The notes: generated by a model not told the origin, from the sequence alone. Shown: positions 26,971-36,006, counted from the first letter of the stretch. The stretch is 48,487 nt of DNA from an uncultured Pelagibacteraceae bacterium (GCA_902633885.1 CACPIK010000003.1:1-48487), one strand, 5' to 3'. Numbers and translations are program-made.

Positions 26971-28272
26971 TTACTTAAGTTTTAGATAGTTGCTGTTTAA
27001 CAAGCCTACAGATTTTAAGACCTTGTATTGAGCCAAAAGATAATTTCTTTCTGCTTCAGCAAGATTTATCTTTGCATTGATAAGATTAGACCTTGATTGA
27101 AGCACATCAAAAGTAGATCTATTTAAGCCGCTTTCATATTCATAGCTTATTCCTTCATTTGCAATTTCGGAGGCTTTAACTTGTGTCTGCACTGCTCTTA
27201 AAAAACTTTTAGATGACTGTAAAGTTGACCAAGCAGCAGTTACTGATTGTGTATTATTTCTTTGAGCATTTTCCAATAAGAGTCTTTTCATTCCTTTTAC
27301 TTGAAGGTTTTTACTAACTTTAGATTTATTTTTTCCACCAAATTGAAATGGCCAACTGACAGTTGCTTGTAAAACATCTTTTTCTCTTTCATCATAAGTT
27401 GCGCTCAAATCGTCAGTGTATGTTCTTTCCAATGAAAGTTTTGCCGTAGGTGAAAGATCTGATCTTGCAATTTTAACATCTAATTCTGATTGACCATACT
27501 CTATTTCAGCTATAATTAATTCTGGACTTTTTTTCTTTGATATTTCTTTAGCTTCATTTAAGCTGGATGGAATTAATACATCTGATTTATAAATTTTTTT
27601 TAAATTTTCTTGATTGCTAATAGGCCCAATAATATTTTCATAATTCAGTTTACTTGTTACTATATTGTTTTGAGCCTCAATATATCTTGCTTGCGCACCA
27701 GCAAGAGATGATTGTGATTGTGCTAGGTCTGTTGCAGTAATTTGAGCTCTACTAAGTCTAGCATTATCTATTTCAAACTGTCTTTGAAGCAAATTTACAT
27801 TTTCTTCATTAATGTTCAATTTTTCATAAGCTAAAATTAACCCTGTATATGTTTCAATTGCCTTTATAAAAATTTCCTGTTCCTTTTTAATTAATTGAGC
27901 TTCAGATAGATTTAAACCTAATTTACTTTTTTCATATTCTGCATTCCTACCTTGCCCATCAATTAAAGTTTGTTCAATTTTAATTGAAGATGACATTGTA
28001 TTGACATCGCTAATTGAGGCATCTTCACCACTTTGCTTTGTGAGTTTATTTGTATCTTCAAAATTTTTTTTACCAGTAAGAGTCATTGTTGGTAAAAAAT
28101 CACTTTTAGAAATATTTAAAACTTCTTTCTGGACTTCTAAATTTTTTCTCTCAGCTTGAAGCTCTAGATTATTTTGATAAGTTAATTTTAATGCGCTTTT
28201 TAAAGTCGCTGAATAAGCATTAACTTGAAGTATGAATAAACAGTATATTATCAGAATAATTTTTTTCATCAT
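26971..28272 (-). CDS. tolC: TolC-family outer-membrane channel protein
   Basis: A 433-residue protein with a signal peptide (about 1-21, ending VNAYSAT). Two outer-membrane-efflux-protein repeats follow, with long amphipathic helices (LELQAERKNLEVQKEVLNISK; split as LELQAERKN and VQKEVLNIS). The late SGLNRSTFDVLQSRSNLINAKINLAEAERNY is a classic TolC helical segment (TFDVLQSR). It should form the trimeric exit duct of type I secretion or drug efflux systems. Start overlaps the glycerate-kinase-like stop by 4 bases (ATGA). No inner-membrane partner is nearby. Confidence 0.88.
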   Translation of the reverse strand: MMKKIILIIYCLFILQVNAYSATLKSALKLTYQNNLELQAERKNLEVQKEVLNISKSDFLPTMTLTGKKNFEDTNKLTKQSGEDASISDVNTMSSSIKIEQTLIDGQGRNAEYEKSKLGLNLSEAQLIKKEQEIFIKAIETYTGLILAYEKLNINEENVNLLQRQFEIDNARLSRAQITATDLAQSQSSLAGAQARYIEAQNNIVTSKLNYENIIGPISNQENLKKIYKSDVLIPSSLNEAKEISKKKSPELIIAEIEYGQSELDVKIARSDLSPTAKLSLERTYTDDLSATYDEREKDVLQATVSWPFQFGGKNKSKVSKNLQVKGMKRLLLENAQRNNTQSVTAAWSTLQSSKSFLRAVQTQVKASEIANEGISYEYESGLNRSTFDVLQSRSNLINAKINLAEAERNYLLAQYKVLKSVGLLNSNYLKLK

Positions 28273-29189
28273 TTATATTTTACTGATTTAATTTGGTGAT
28301 TTCTATTTAAATTTAAAATTATAGAAGAATATTTTGACCCATATTTCAACATATTTTGTGTTACTCTTTGATAAGTTTGCATAAATTTAATTACATCCTT
28401 TTTATTCATAATTTTGTTATTTCTTATTCCTTTATTTTTTAATCTAAGCTTTTTTTCTTGTTTTAATCTCCATTGTTGAAGCAAACTAAAACTTCCAGCT
28501 TTTAAAAATAATAAACAATCTAGTTGAGCATATAGTTTTTTATATTTCAATTTCAATTGTTGATTTACGAACTTGCGCCAATACAACTTTATATCTCCTT
28601 TTTTTTCTAGAGAGTTTATGGGTTTTTTTAGAGTATCATTATTCTCAGCCTTGGCACCAACACACCATCCTTCAAAAATAATAACATCAGGTCTTTTTTT
28701 AATTGAGTACCATAAATTTTTCTTACATCTATCATCAATAGCTTTGTTAAATTTAGGAAGTTTTAATGATCTAAAACTTTTACTTTTTGTTTTTTTAAAA
28801 AAGTTTAACATAATATTTATATCATGAGTTCCTGGAACACCTCTGGTCATTAAAAAAGGATGGATCTTTTTTGATAAAGAAATTCTCTCTTTTCTAGTTT
28901 TATAAAAATCATCAATTGAAATTTTAAAAACATTTAATTTAAAATATTTTCTCAAGATAATTGCTATAATTGAACTAACAGTGGTTTTTCCGGTTCCTTG
29001 ACCACCGGCCAAACCAACAAAATATGGTTTTGATTTATTTGTTTTACTTGCAATCCAAAAACTGACTGGGATTAAAAAAGATTTAATCATCTTTTCTTTA
29101 TTTTTAAATTTATCTTTAGATGTTTCTTGTGATTTTATAAATTTCAAACAATCTTTGCTTACTTTTTTATAACATTCAATAACAGTCAT
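28269..29189 (-). CDS. P-loop kinase, D-glycerate 3-kinase-like
   Basis: A 306-residue P-loop kinase with Walker A GGQGTGKTT (62-70). ISIDDFYKTRKER and RGVPGTHDI are typical of the GLYK/YGR205w branch, and VIIFEGWCVGA is the Walker B/lid entry. The plant enzyme phosphorylates glycerate to 3-phosphoglycerate in photorespiration. In a bacterium that degrades glycine or glycolate, a glycerate role is reasonable, but the substrate is inferred from family only. Genes on both sides overlap or abut, and it precedes tolC. Confidence 0.75.
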   Translation of the reverse strand: MTVIECYKKVSKDCLKFIKSQETSKDKFKNKEKMIKSFLIPVSFWIASKTNKSKPYFVGLAGGQGTGKTTVSSIIAIILRKYFKLNVFKISIDDFYKTRKERISLSKKIHPFLMTRGVPGTHDINIMLNFFKKTKSKSFRSLKLPKFNKAIDDRCKKNLWYSIKKRPDVIIFEGWCVGAKAENNDTLKKPINSLEKKGDIKLYWRKFVNQQLKLKYKKLYAQLDCLLFLKAGSFSLLQQWRLKQEKKLRLKNKGIRNNKIMNKKDVIKFMQTYQRVTQNMLKYGSKYSSIILNLNRNHQIKSVKYK

Positions 29190-29199
29190 TATTAAAAAA

Positions 29200-29568
29200 T
29201 TATTTCTTCTGATCTAGAGGATGGTTTTCTCCATCATTTATAGGAATATTTTTTATTTCAAATGGTTTAATGCCCTCAACACAGGCAATATTCACACCAT
29301 ATATTTTTGGATTAATTCTTGGTCTATTGTGAGTATGAATGCCACAAATTTTACAAAAATAATGTTGAGCAGTTTTTGTTTTAAATTGATAAAGTGTCAA
29401 AAGTTCTTCACCTTTAACGAGTTTAAAATCATCTGGTCCAATAACTCCTATTATGTACCCTTTTCTTTTACATATAGAACAATTGCATCGCATAATCTTT
29501 TCAAATCCTTTTTCAGGAACATTAACTTCTGCCTCTATACCTCCACAATGACACGTTAATTTTTTCAT
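29200..29568 (-). CDS. GFA (CENP-V/GFA) zinc-domain protein
   Basis: A 122-residue GFA-domain protein. Zinc ligands are in CHCGG (C6, C8), CNCSIC (C28, C30, C33) and CKICG. The spacing matches the two zinc sites of glutathione-dependent formaldehyde-activating enzyme. Single-domain members are common and mostly uncharacterised, so formaldehyde activity is not claimed. The start overlaps the stop of the upstream nuclease-like gene (ATGA). Confidence 0.82.
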   Translation of the reverse strand: MKKLTCHCGGIEAEVNVPEKGFEKIMRCNCSICKRKGYIIGVIGPDDFKLVKGEELLTLYQFKTKTAQHYFCKICGIHTHNRPRINPKIYGVNIACVEGIKPFEIKNIPINDGENHPLDQKK

Positions 29569-30083
29569 ATTTTCCCCTTATCTAAAAAATTTTTAATTAA
29601 TTTCCAATTTTCTTCATAAAATTCATAATTTGGAACACTTGTTTTTAATTTTATATAATCAGAACCCTGCTTATCGGTAGATTTATATTTTTGAACACTT
29701 TTATAATCCATAATAAAAAATCTTGGTTTTGTATTTTTGTCCTCAACCAATTGAGCAACCTTATTAACATAATGATAAACACTTGTGTGACAAAAAACAT
29801 AAAAATCAGGCTGGTCTTTTTCTACTGGATTTAGATAAAAACTAAAATCGTTAACAAAATTTTTACTTTTAACCTGAATTTTTGCACTTTTACCTTTGTC
29901 TGGATTAACAGAAACTAAATCATAACCCTCAAAATTTATGTAGGTCTTATAAGTCTGTATCTCATGAAGTAAAAGTTTGCCTAAAACTATAAATTCAGCT
30001 CCTGTTGAAACTAATTTTGTATCTTTTCTTTTTTTTTTCACGAATTTTAAACTATCTATGGTTAAAGTTATCCACAATAGCAC
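29565..30083 (-). CDS. putative PD-(D/E)xK-like nuclease-fold protein
   Basis: A protein of 172 codons from a GTG at 30083, or 158 from a GTG at 30041 where a lysine-rich start (KKKRKDTK) looks more natural. Residues GAE (E30), GYDLV (D55) and IQVKSK (Q70, K72), counted on the longer form, reproduce the E...D...QxK arrangement of many PD-(D/E)xK nucleases, including group I intron-type endonuclease families. I do not recognise a named family. It is divergent from umuDC across a short control region with a LexA operator, so a DNA-damage role is attractive but unproven. Confidence 0.55.
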   Translation of the reverse strand: MLLWITLTIDSLKFVKKKRKDTKLVSTGAEFIVLGKLLLHEIQTYKTYINFEGYDLVSVNPDKGKSAKIQVKSKNFVNDFSFYLNPVEKDQPDFYVFCHTSVYHYVNKVAQLVEDKNTKPRFFIMDYKSVQKYKSTDKQGSDYIKLKTSVPNYEFYEENWKLIKNFLDKGKI

Positions 30084-30106
30084 AAAATGTGGTTTGAATG
30101 TTCACG

Positions 30107-30128
30107 TTTTGATTCACTTTTGATTCAC
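30107..30128. repeat. perfect 11-bp tandem repeat in the umuD upstream region
   Basis: TTTTGATTCAC occurs twice back to back (30107-30117 and 30118-30128), followed by TT. A GTTCACG precedes it. It lies between the nuclease-like gene and the umuD promoter. One DNA turn of spacing (11 bp) is suitable for a pair of protein half-sites. A single exact DnaA-box 9-mer (TTATCCACA, 30068-30076) lies nearby. Confidence 0.6.
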
Positions 30129-30152
30129 TTCCAGACTCAAAATACAACCTGA

Positions 30153-30181
30153 TTGACACTATTGAATAACTTATGTATTAA
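30153..30181 (+). promoter_or_regulatory. umuDC promoter
   Basis: A consensus TTGACA (30153-30158), a 17-base spacer and TATTAA (30176-30181). The predicted start near 30188 falls inside the LexA operator, a good arrangement for repression. Confidence 0.65.
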
Positions 30182-30184
30182 TGA

Positions 30185-30199
30185 GAACAAAATAAGAAC
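30185..30199 (+). promoter_or_regulatory. LexA operator of umuDC
   Basis: GAAC-AAAATAA-GAAC is an exact match to the GAAC-N7-GAAC form of the alphaproteobacterial SOS operator. It overlaps the predicted transcript start and lies 4 bases before the umuD ATG. Confidence 0.87.
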
Positions 30200-30203
30200 A
30201 TTT

Positions 30204-30599
30204 ATGAAGTTAACAGTACCGTATTATTTACATAAAGCTGGCGCAGGTTTTCCATCTCCTGCTACGGACTATATCGAAGAAGATATCGATCTAAATGTTC
30301 ATTTAATCAAAAATGTTCCAGCAACCTTCATCATAAGAGTTCAAGGAAAATCAATGGTGAATGTTGGGATTAATGATGGCGATCTATTAGTTGTTGATAA
30401 GAGTTTGAAACCAAAAAATTTTTCAACAGTTATAGCCAATGTTCATGATGAACTAGTTGTTAAGAGCTTTGTTCAAGATAAAGATAAACAATTTTTAACA
30501 TCTGGCTCTAAAAACTTTGAAGATCGAATTTTAATTAATGAAGAAGCAGATGTTTTTATCTGGGGAGTTGTAACTTATGTCATCCATTCAGTATACTAA
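30204..30599 (+). CDS. umuD: DNA polymerase V subunit UmuD (S24 peptidase)
   Basis: A 131-residue UmuD. The self-cleavage site is A14-G15 in [11 protein letters not shown], the catalytic serine S50 in GKSMVN and the lysine K87 in ELVVKSF. These are all exactly ten positions lower than in E. coli UmuD (C24-G25, S60, K97). The start at 30204 is chosen because the longer in-frame start (TTG 30153) lies in the promoter and operator. RecA filaments should trigger cleavage to UmuD'. It overlaps umuC by 23 bases. Confidence 0.93.
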   Translation: MKLTVPYYLHKAGAGFPSPATDYIEEDIDLNVHLIKNVPATFIIRVQGKSMVNVGINDGDLLVVDKSLKPKNFSTVIANVHDELVVKSFVQDKDKQFLTSGSKNFEDRILINEEADVFIWGVVTYVIHSVY

Positions 30600-31854
30600 G
30601 AAAATAGCATTAATAGATTGTAATTCTTTTTATGTTTCTTGTGAAAGATTATTCAATCCTAAAATAAGAAAGAAGCCTGTTGTTGTTTTATCTAATAATG
30701 ACGGATGCATTGTATCAAGATCTAATGAAGCAAAAGCTTTGGGTATCAAAATGGGCGAACCTTATTTCAAAGCAAAAGATATAATTGTAAAAAATAATGT
30801 TCAAGTTTTCTCATCAAACTACTCTTTGTATGGAGATCTATCTAGAAGGGTAATGAGAACGCTTAAAAGATTCAATGCTGATATAGAAGTTTATTCAATT
30901 GATGAAGCTTTTATGGATCTTTCAAATTTTTCTGATGATGAAGTATTAAATGTTGGACAAGAAATTAGATCAACTGTATTACAATGGACAGGTATACCTA
31001 CAAGTATTGGTATTGCTAAAACAAAAACATTAAGCAAAGTTGCAAATCATATTGCAAAGAAAAAGAAATCTGGAGTTACTAATTTTGTTGGAGTTGAAAA
31101 TATAGATCCATTGTTAGAAAAAGTTGACATTAACGATGTTTGGGGGGTTGGTAGACAGCTAACTAAATTTTACCATAAAAATGGAATTTACAATGCCAAA
31201 CAATTAAAAAATAAATCAAACACTTGGATTAAAAAAAATTCAAATGTTTTGGGATCAAGAACTGCTATGGAGCTTAGAGGCATCTCTTGTATTGATTTAG
31301 AAAAAACAGAGTCAAAGAGAAAAAGTTGTGTGGTGTCTAGATCATTTGGTCAAAGAATTGAAAAATACCAAGAGTTAAAAGAAGCAGTTGCTAGCTATTG
31401 TTTAAATGCTTCTGAAAAAATTAGATCTGAGTCTTTAATTGCAAAATCAATAACTGTTTTTATAAGAACGAGTCCATTTCAAAGTCGTTTTGGATATTAT
31501 TCAAATTCAAAGACAGTTGATTTTCCAATTGCAACAAATAATAGTATTGAAATTGTTAAAACCGCTTTAACTACTTTAGAAAGTATTTTCAAAAATGGAT
31601 ATCGTTATCAAAAAGCTGGCGTAATATTGTCCAACTTATCTGAGTCCACTAATAGTAAAAATTTATTTTCTTCTGAAAAAGATGAGAAAATAAGCTGTTT
31701 AATGAGGTCTATTGATAACACCAATTATAGATATGGAAGATCGTCTATAAGTCTAGCAAGCGCTGGGGTTCAAAAGAGATGGAATATGAAAAGAGAATAC
31801 TCTTCTAAAATAGATACATCTGATTTTTATTGTCTGCCAAAAATACTAACTTAA
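30577..31854 (+). CDS. umuC: DNA polymerase V catalytic subunit UmuC (Y family)
   Basis: A 425-residue Y-family polymerase. The first metal site is [14 protein letters not shown] and the second [21 protein letters not shown] is the UmuC fingers motif, and [24 protein letters not shown] the helix-hairpin approach (seen as [10 protein letters not shown]). The late DUF4113-like tail ([15 protein letters not shown]) is typical of UmuC. It copies past DNA lesions with UmuD'2 and RecA. The start inside the umuD end gives a coupled operon. Confidence 0.95.
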   Translation: MSSIQYTKKIALIDCNSFYVSCERLFNPKIRKKPVVVLSNNDGCIVSRSNEAKALGIKMGEPYFKAKDIIVKNNVQVFSSNYSLYGDLSRRVMRTLKRFNADIEVYSIDEAFMDLSNFSDDEVLNVGQEIRSTVLQWTGIPTSIGIAKTKTLSKVANHIAKKKKSGVTNFVGVENIDPLLEKVDINDVWGVGRQLTKFYHKNGIYNAKQLKNKSNTWIKKNSNVLGSRTAMELRGISCIDLEKTESKRKSCVVSRSFGQRIEKYQELKEAVASYCLNASEKIRSESLIAKSITVFIRTSPFQSRFGYYSNSKTVDFPIATNNSIEIVKTALTTLESIFKNGYRYQKAGVILSNLSESTNSKNLFSSEKDEKISCLMRSIDNTNYRYGRSSISLASAGVQKRWNMKREYSSKIDTSDFYCLPKILT

Positions 31855-31862
31855 AATAACTA

Positions 31863-32087
31863 TTACCCATTAAGCCAAACAACACTTTTGCATGCATTTT
31901 TATATGCTTCATCTTCACTAGAAAAAATATTATCCCCAAAAAAACCAACTTTATACCAACCTTCGTTGGTTTCTGAGTCTCTTCTATATTCTTCAAATCC
32001 AAAAGTATTATCTTCTCTTTGGAAGATATCTACACAAAGACTTTTATCTGTATTATTTATTGAACGAACAATAATTTTTTTTTTCAC
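31863..32087 (-). CDS. small acidic hypothetical protein
   Basis: A 74-residue reading frame from a GTG at 32087; no ATG is available except one inside guaA at 32156. It begins VKKKIIVRSINN, and then has acidic and aromatic stretches (FQREDNTFGFEEYRRD, WYKVGFFGD) and ends SSEDEAYKNACKSVVWLNG. The SxEDEAYxxA end resembles small alpha-beta domains but I recognise no family. It lies 19 bases after guaA. The start is followed by a run of ten A. Confidence 0.55.
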   Translation of the reverse strand: MKKKIIVRSINNTDKSLCVDIFQREDNTFGFEEYRRDSETNEGWYKVGFFGDNIFSSEDEAYKNACKSVVWLNG

Positions 32088-32106
32088 TATGTAATTTTCA
32101 TTTATA

Positions 32107-33657
32107 TTATTCCCACTCAATAGTGCCAGGGGGTTTACTTGTTGTGTCATAAACAACTCTATTAATACCCTTAACTTTGTTAATAATGTTATTGGAAACT
32201 TTCTTTAAAAAATCTTGGTCAAAAGGATAATAATCAGCCGTCATGCCATCAACGGAAGTTACAGCTCTAATTGCACAAACATTTTCATAAGTTCTTGAGT
32301 CTCCCATTACACCGACGGTCTTTACTGGCAGTAGAACACAAAAGGCTTGCCAAATTTTATCATATAATTTTTCTTTTTTTAGTAAATCGATATAAATTTT
32401 GTCAGCTTGTCTTAAAATTTCTAATCTATTTTTTGTCACTTCACCTAATATCCTAATAGCTAAACCAGGACCTGGGAAAGGATGACGATTTCTAATATTA
32501 TCACTAAGACCAAGTTCCTTTCCTAAAATTCTTACTTCATCTTTAAATAAAGTATTAAGAGGCTCAACAAGTTTCAGATTCATTTTTTTAGGTAGTCCAC
32601 CAACATTATGATGACTTTTAATTGTAGCACTTGGAGCACCAGTTACTGAACGGCTTTCGATAACATCTGGATATAAAGTACCCTGTGCAAGATATTCTAT
32701 GCCTTTATATTTGTTAGCACATTTATCAAATGTTTTTATAAACTCTTTTCCAATAAGTTTTCTTTTCTTTTCGGGGTCAGTTACCCCTTTAAGAACTTTC
32801 ATAAACTGTTTTGATGCATCTACTGAAATAAATTTAAAGTTACTTTTCCTTTTAAAAAAATTATGAATCTCTTTTTTTTCTCCCATTCTTAGCAATCCAT
32901 GGTCTACAAAAATACAAAGTAATCTTTTACCAATTGCTTTATTCAAAAGAAGAGCAGCAACACTAGAATCTACCCCGCCTGAAAGACCACATATAACTTT
33001 TTTATTTACCAATTTTTTCTTCAATAAAGTAATATTTTCTTTCTTGAATTTCTTCATATTCCATTGGGGTTTGCACTTACACACCTCAAACAAAAACTTT
33101 TTTATTATAGATTTTCCATCTTTTGTGTGAGTTACCTCTGGATGAAATTGAAGACCAAATATTTTCATTTTTTCATTAGCAATTCCAACAAAATTTTCAT
33201 TATTACTTTTAGCAAAGCTTATAAAATTTTTAGGTAGTGTTTTCACACTATCTCCATGAGACATCCAAACATCATGTTTTGTTTTTGTTTTCCAATTATT
33301 AGGACAAATTGAAGATTTTTTTATAACTCTAATAGAAGTATCTCCATATTCTCTACCTGAAATTTTCTTTATTTTTCCACCTAATGCAGATGAAATTAAC
33401 TGCATTCCGTAACAAATACCGAGAATAGGAATGCCTAAGAAAAAAATTTCTCTTTTTATTGAAGGAAAACCTCTCTTTGTAACCGATAATGGGCTGCCAG
33501 ATAGAATTATTCCAACAGGATTTTCATTTTTTATATATTTTAATGAAAATTTATTAAATGGAACAACTTCACAATATACTTTTTGGCTTCTAACACTTCT
33601 TGCTATTAGTTGTGTTACTTGTGAGCCGAAATCGACAATCACTACTTTTTTTAGCAT
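32107..33657 (-). CDS. guaA: GMP synthase (glutamine-hydrolysing)
   Basis: A 516-residue two-domain enzyme. The glutamine amidotransferase half has the nucleophile C82 in GICYGMQL and the His-Glu pair in FHPEVTHT. The ATP pyrophosphatase half has CGLSGGVDSSVAA, and the C-terminal dimerisation domain ends KPPGTIEWE. It aminates XMP to GMP, using the product of GuaB, which is encoded 14 kb away. It begins 1 base from the upstream phosphoribosyltransferase stop, so purine salvage and synthesis are co-transcribed. Confidence 0.97.
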   Translation of the reverse strand: MLKKVVIVDFGSQVTQLIARSVRSQKVYCEVVPFNKFSLKYIKNENPVGIILSGSPLSVTKRGFPSIKREIFFLGIPILGICYGMQLISSALGGKIKKISGREYGDTSIRVIKKSSICPNNWKTKTKHDVWMSHGDSVKTLPKNFISFAKSNNENFVGIANEKMKIFGLQFHPEVTHTKDGKSIIKKFLFEVCKCKPQWNMKKFKKENITLLKKKLVNKKVICGLSGGVDSSVAALLLNKAIGKRLLCIFVDHGLLRMGEKKEIHNFFKRKSNFKFISVDASKQFMKVLKGVTDPEKKRKLIGKEFIKTFDKCANKYKGIEYLAQGTLYPDVIESRSVTGAPSATIKSHHNVGGLPKKMNLKLVEPLNTLFKDEVRILGKELGLSDNIRNRHPFPGPGLAIRILGEVTKNRLEILRQADKIYIDLLKKEKLYDKIWQAFCVLLPVKTVGVMGDSRTYENVCAIRAVTSVDGMTADYYPFDQDFLKKVSNNIINKVKGINRVVYDTTSKPPGTIEWE

Positions 33658-34170
33658 TTAGATCTTAAAATCTTTAATATTAGTAGTCTCGTATTTTTCA
33701 AAAGGCATGTGTATCCATGGAGAACCCTTTAGAAACTCCACAGAATAATCTGGCTTAAATTGTGATTGTTCCTTATGCCAAAGAACAGCGGTTTTAACTT
33801 TTTCTTCTAGATAGAAACCATAAAATAATTCCAACCACTTTATGCTTTTAATTAAAGTTTTACCTGAGTCTGCAAGATCATCTACTAATAAAACATGTGA
33901 ACCTAAGTTTGGTGTTGTCTTTGCTAAATCACGTGAAAATGTAAACTGTCCTTGTTGATCTAAAATATTTCCAGTACCTTTTTTATATGATTCAACTGAC
34001 ATTATTGCGAGAGGTACATCAAAGAGTCGGCTAAAAATATCGCCTACCCTAAGACCACCTTTTGCAATACAAATAACTTGATTAAATTTGCAACCATCCT
34101 CATAAACTTTGATAGCTAATTCTTCAATTTTTTTATTATATTCTTCCCAGGTAATATAAATATCTGACAT
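33658..34170 (-). CDS. gpt: xanthine/guanine phosphoribosyltransferase
   Basis: A 170-residue type I phosphoribosyltransferase. The PRPP-binding loop is VLLVDDLADSGKTL. ICIAKGGLRVGDIFSR is the N-terminal PRPP loop. The C-terminal ends SPWIHMPFEKYE, as in Gpt-type enzymes where WI(V/H)xPW follows. It salvages xanthine or guanine to XMP or GMP, which fits its neighbour guaA. Base preference is inferred. Confidence 0.82.
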   Translation of the reverse strand: MSDIYITWEEYNKKIEELAIKVYEDGCKFNQVICIAKGGLRVGDIFSRLFDVPLAIMSVESYKKGTGNILDQQGQFTFSRDLAKTTPNLGSHVLLVDDLADSGKTLIKSIKWLELFYGFYLEEKVKTAVLWHKEQSQFKPDYSVEFLKGSPWIHMPFEKYETTNIKDFKI

Positions 34171-34206
34171 AACAAAATATTTATTACTTTATTTTACAAA
34201 TAAAAT

Positions 34207-34299
34207 CTAGCAACCTGGGGTTGGATTTTTTAATTCTTTTCCAAAACTTTTACCGGAGAATAAGAAAAATAGAATTGAGACAACAAAAAATTTTTTCAT
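34207..34299 (-). CDS. 30-residue signal-peptide-like ORF
   Basis: An ATG 7 bases after the ureG stop opens a 30-codon frame, MKKFFVVSILFFLFSGKSFG then KELKNPTPGC, ending TAG. The first twenty residues look like a complete Sec signal peptide with a G/A-type cleavage site; the mature part would be only ten residues ending in Cys. It may be the remains of a truncated exported protein gene or a real peptide. I know no match. The opposite-strand frame across it looks random. Confidence 0.4.
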   Translation of the reverse strand: MKKFFVVSILFFLFSGKSFGKELKNPTPGC

Positions 34300-34305
34300 C
34301 AAAAT

Positions 34306-34917
34306 TTAAAGACCTCCTGAAGAAAACAAAAACTTTGCAACCTGTTCAACTCCAATCTGTTTTTTCATTTGACAGAATACATATGGAAGGCCATTTCTGG
34401 CTTTTTTCACATCATCTTTCATACTTTCTAGATTTACATCTACATATGGAGCCAAATCAGTTTTATTAATTATCAATAAATCTGATTTTTGGATTGCTGG
34501 ACCACCTTTTCTAGGAATATCACCTCCCATCGCAACATCAATTACATAAATTGAAAGATCAACTAATTCAGGACTAAAAGTTGCTGCTAAATTATCTCCT
34601 CCTGACTCAATTAGAATAAGATCAAGGTCAGGAAATTTTTTTTTCATATTTTCTACAGCGAGCATATTAATTGAAGCATCTTCACGAATTGCAGTATGTG
34701 GGCATCCTCCAGTTTCAACACCTTTAATTCTATCTAAAGGCAAAGCCTGTACTTTCATTAAAAATTCAGCATCCTCTTTTGTATAAATATCATTGGAAAT
34801 TACAGCCATAGAAATTTTCTTTGATAAAAATTTACAAAGTTCAGCTGTCAAACTGGTCTTTCCGGCGCCTACAGGTCCTCCGATTCCAACTTTTAATGGT
34901 CCATTAATATTTTTCAT
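34306..34917 (-). CDS. ureG: urease accessory GTPase UreG
   Basis: A 203-residue SIMIBI GTPase. The P-loop is [11 protein letters not shown] (about 14-24), and the metal-binding Cys-Pro-His lies in [15 protein letters not shown]. The [16 protein letters not shown] and VINKTDLAP segments complete the GTPase. With UreD, UreF and UreE it delivers nickel to the urease active site. Overlaps ureF by 4 bases. Confidence 0.97.
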   Translation of the reverse strand: MKNINGPLKVGIGGPVGAGKTSLTAELCKFLSKKISMAVISNDIYTKEDAEFLMKVQALPLDRIKGVETGGCPHTAIREDASINMLAVENMKKKFPDLDLILIESGGDNLAATFSPELVDLSIYVIDVAMGGDIPRKGGPAIQKSDLLIINKTDLAPYVDVNLESMKDDVKKARNGLPYVFCQMKKQIGVEQVAKFLFSSGGL

Positions 34918-35597
34918 GTTTTATATACGCGAGTTTTTAAATTTTCGTGTTTAATGCTATAGATATCACTATTAAAACAAATTCCTCCTAAGTCTTCTAG
35001 ATTCAAATTTTCACTTTCTTTTTCTATTTCTCTTATCACATCATATGTTTGAATAATGCAGTCTTGGCCTACTTTTTGTCCAATAGGTATATGTTTTACA
35101 CAAACATTTATTAGATTTGATGCAAAAGATTGTAAGTAAGATATTATTGTTAAGTTAAGTGGTATATTAAAATGCCTTGCTGCTTTGCCAACAGAAATTG
35201 GATAAGCAGTATTTTCTGGAATTTTGTAATTCCAACTGTCTCCTAAAACCTTTCTAAATGCATTACCCATTTCAATAGTCTCTATTTTTCTCTCCTTGGT
35301 TGGACAAAGTGAAAGGGCTAGATCATTTAATTCTTCCCCTTGATAAGTATGTTTAATTAAAATTATATCATTTTTACCAGTACCATGTTTTAAAACACTT
35401 TTTAAATAATCTAAGATATCCTCCTTAGATTTAATTAAATTATCATCAATCATTGCTTCCAAGCCATGAGAGTAAGAAAAACTTCCGACTGGGAATAAAG
35501 GAGAAAACCAAGTTTGAAGGATTTGTAATGACTCTTTTAAATCTTTTGTATTATTGTTATTTTTAATGTTTATGGCTGTGGGTTCTGCCAATTCCAT
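34914..35597 (-). CDS. ureF: urease accessory protein UreF
   Basis: A 227-residue all-helical UreF. The defining start is [20 protein letters not shown]. It forms the UreDFG activation complex on apo-urease. The start overlaps the end of ureE by 35 bases, on the His-rich tail. The sequence between the ATG and the conserved helix is Asn/Lys-rich, so a later non-ATG start is possible. Confidence 0.93.
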   Translation of the reverse strand: MELAEPTAINIKNNNNTKDLKESLQILQTWFSPLFPVGSFSYSHGLEAMIDDNLIKSKEDILDYLKSVLKHGTGKNDIILIKHTYQGEELNDLALSLCPTKERKIETIEMGNAFRKVLGDSWNYKIPENTAYPISVGKAARHFNIPLNLTIISYLQSFASNLINVCVKHIPIGQKVGQDCIIQTYDVIREIEKESENLNLEDLGGICFNSDIYSIKHENLKTRVYKT

Positions 35598-36006
35598 ATG
35601 CTCCTCCTTCGGGTATAAAAGGTTTAAATACTTTTTTAACCTTTCCTCCCAGTTTTAAAATCATTTTTTTTATTACTTCATCATGCTGAATTAAAATTTT
35701 ATCTTTTTTAATTTGGCAAGGCATATGTCTATTTCCAATATGCCATATAAGTTGCATTAAATTTTTACCTTTAATTTCAAGTAATTTTTCCTTTTTATTT
35801 TTTATCAAAATGAAATTCCCACTTTCAAGTTTAAACGCTTGATTTTCAGAAAGTGATTTTGTTTCGGGTAAATTTACTAAAAATTCTAAACCATTATCAG
35901 AAACAAGTTTTTTTCTTCTTAAAAATCTCTCATCATAAGATAAAGATATGTGATCTTTTGCTTTATATTTATCTTTTTTATTTACTATTAAAAAACAATT
36001 ATCCAT
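35563..36006 (-). CDS. ureE: urease nickel chaperone UreE
   Basis: A 147-residue UreE. The peptide-binding N-terminal domain is followed by the metal-binding domain with the family motif WHIGNRHMPCQI and a second His in LIQHDEV. The C-terminus is a short His tail (RTHSHKH). It binds nickel and hands it to UreG. It lies 3 bases from ureC. Confidence 0.93.
   Translation of the reverse strand: MDNCFLIVNKKDKYKAKDHISLSYDERFLRRKKLVSDNGLEFLVNLPETKSLSENQAFKLESGNFILIKNKKEKLLEIKGKNLMQLIWHIGNRHMPCQIKKDKILIQHDEVIKKMILKLGGKVKKVFKPFIPEGGAYGIGRTHSHKH

Noticed and set aside
29221..29559. 112-codon open frame on plus opposite the GFA gene
   Set aside because: The minus frame carries the complete zinc-ligand pattern; this one has no domain features.
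30068..30076. DnaA box as sign of a replication origin
   Set aside because: A single 9-mer, with no cluster, no dnaA or gidA-type neighbours and no origin-like AT-rich unwinding repeats.
30153..30203. Upstream extension of umuD from TTG
   Set aside because: It would be translated from the -35 box and the LexA operator; UmuD length and numbering fit the ATG at 30204.
34221..34469. 82-codon plus frame across the ureG end
   Set aside because: It is antisense to ureG and the small minus ORF, with no recognisable motif.
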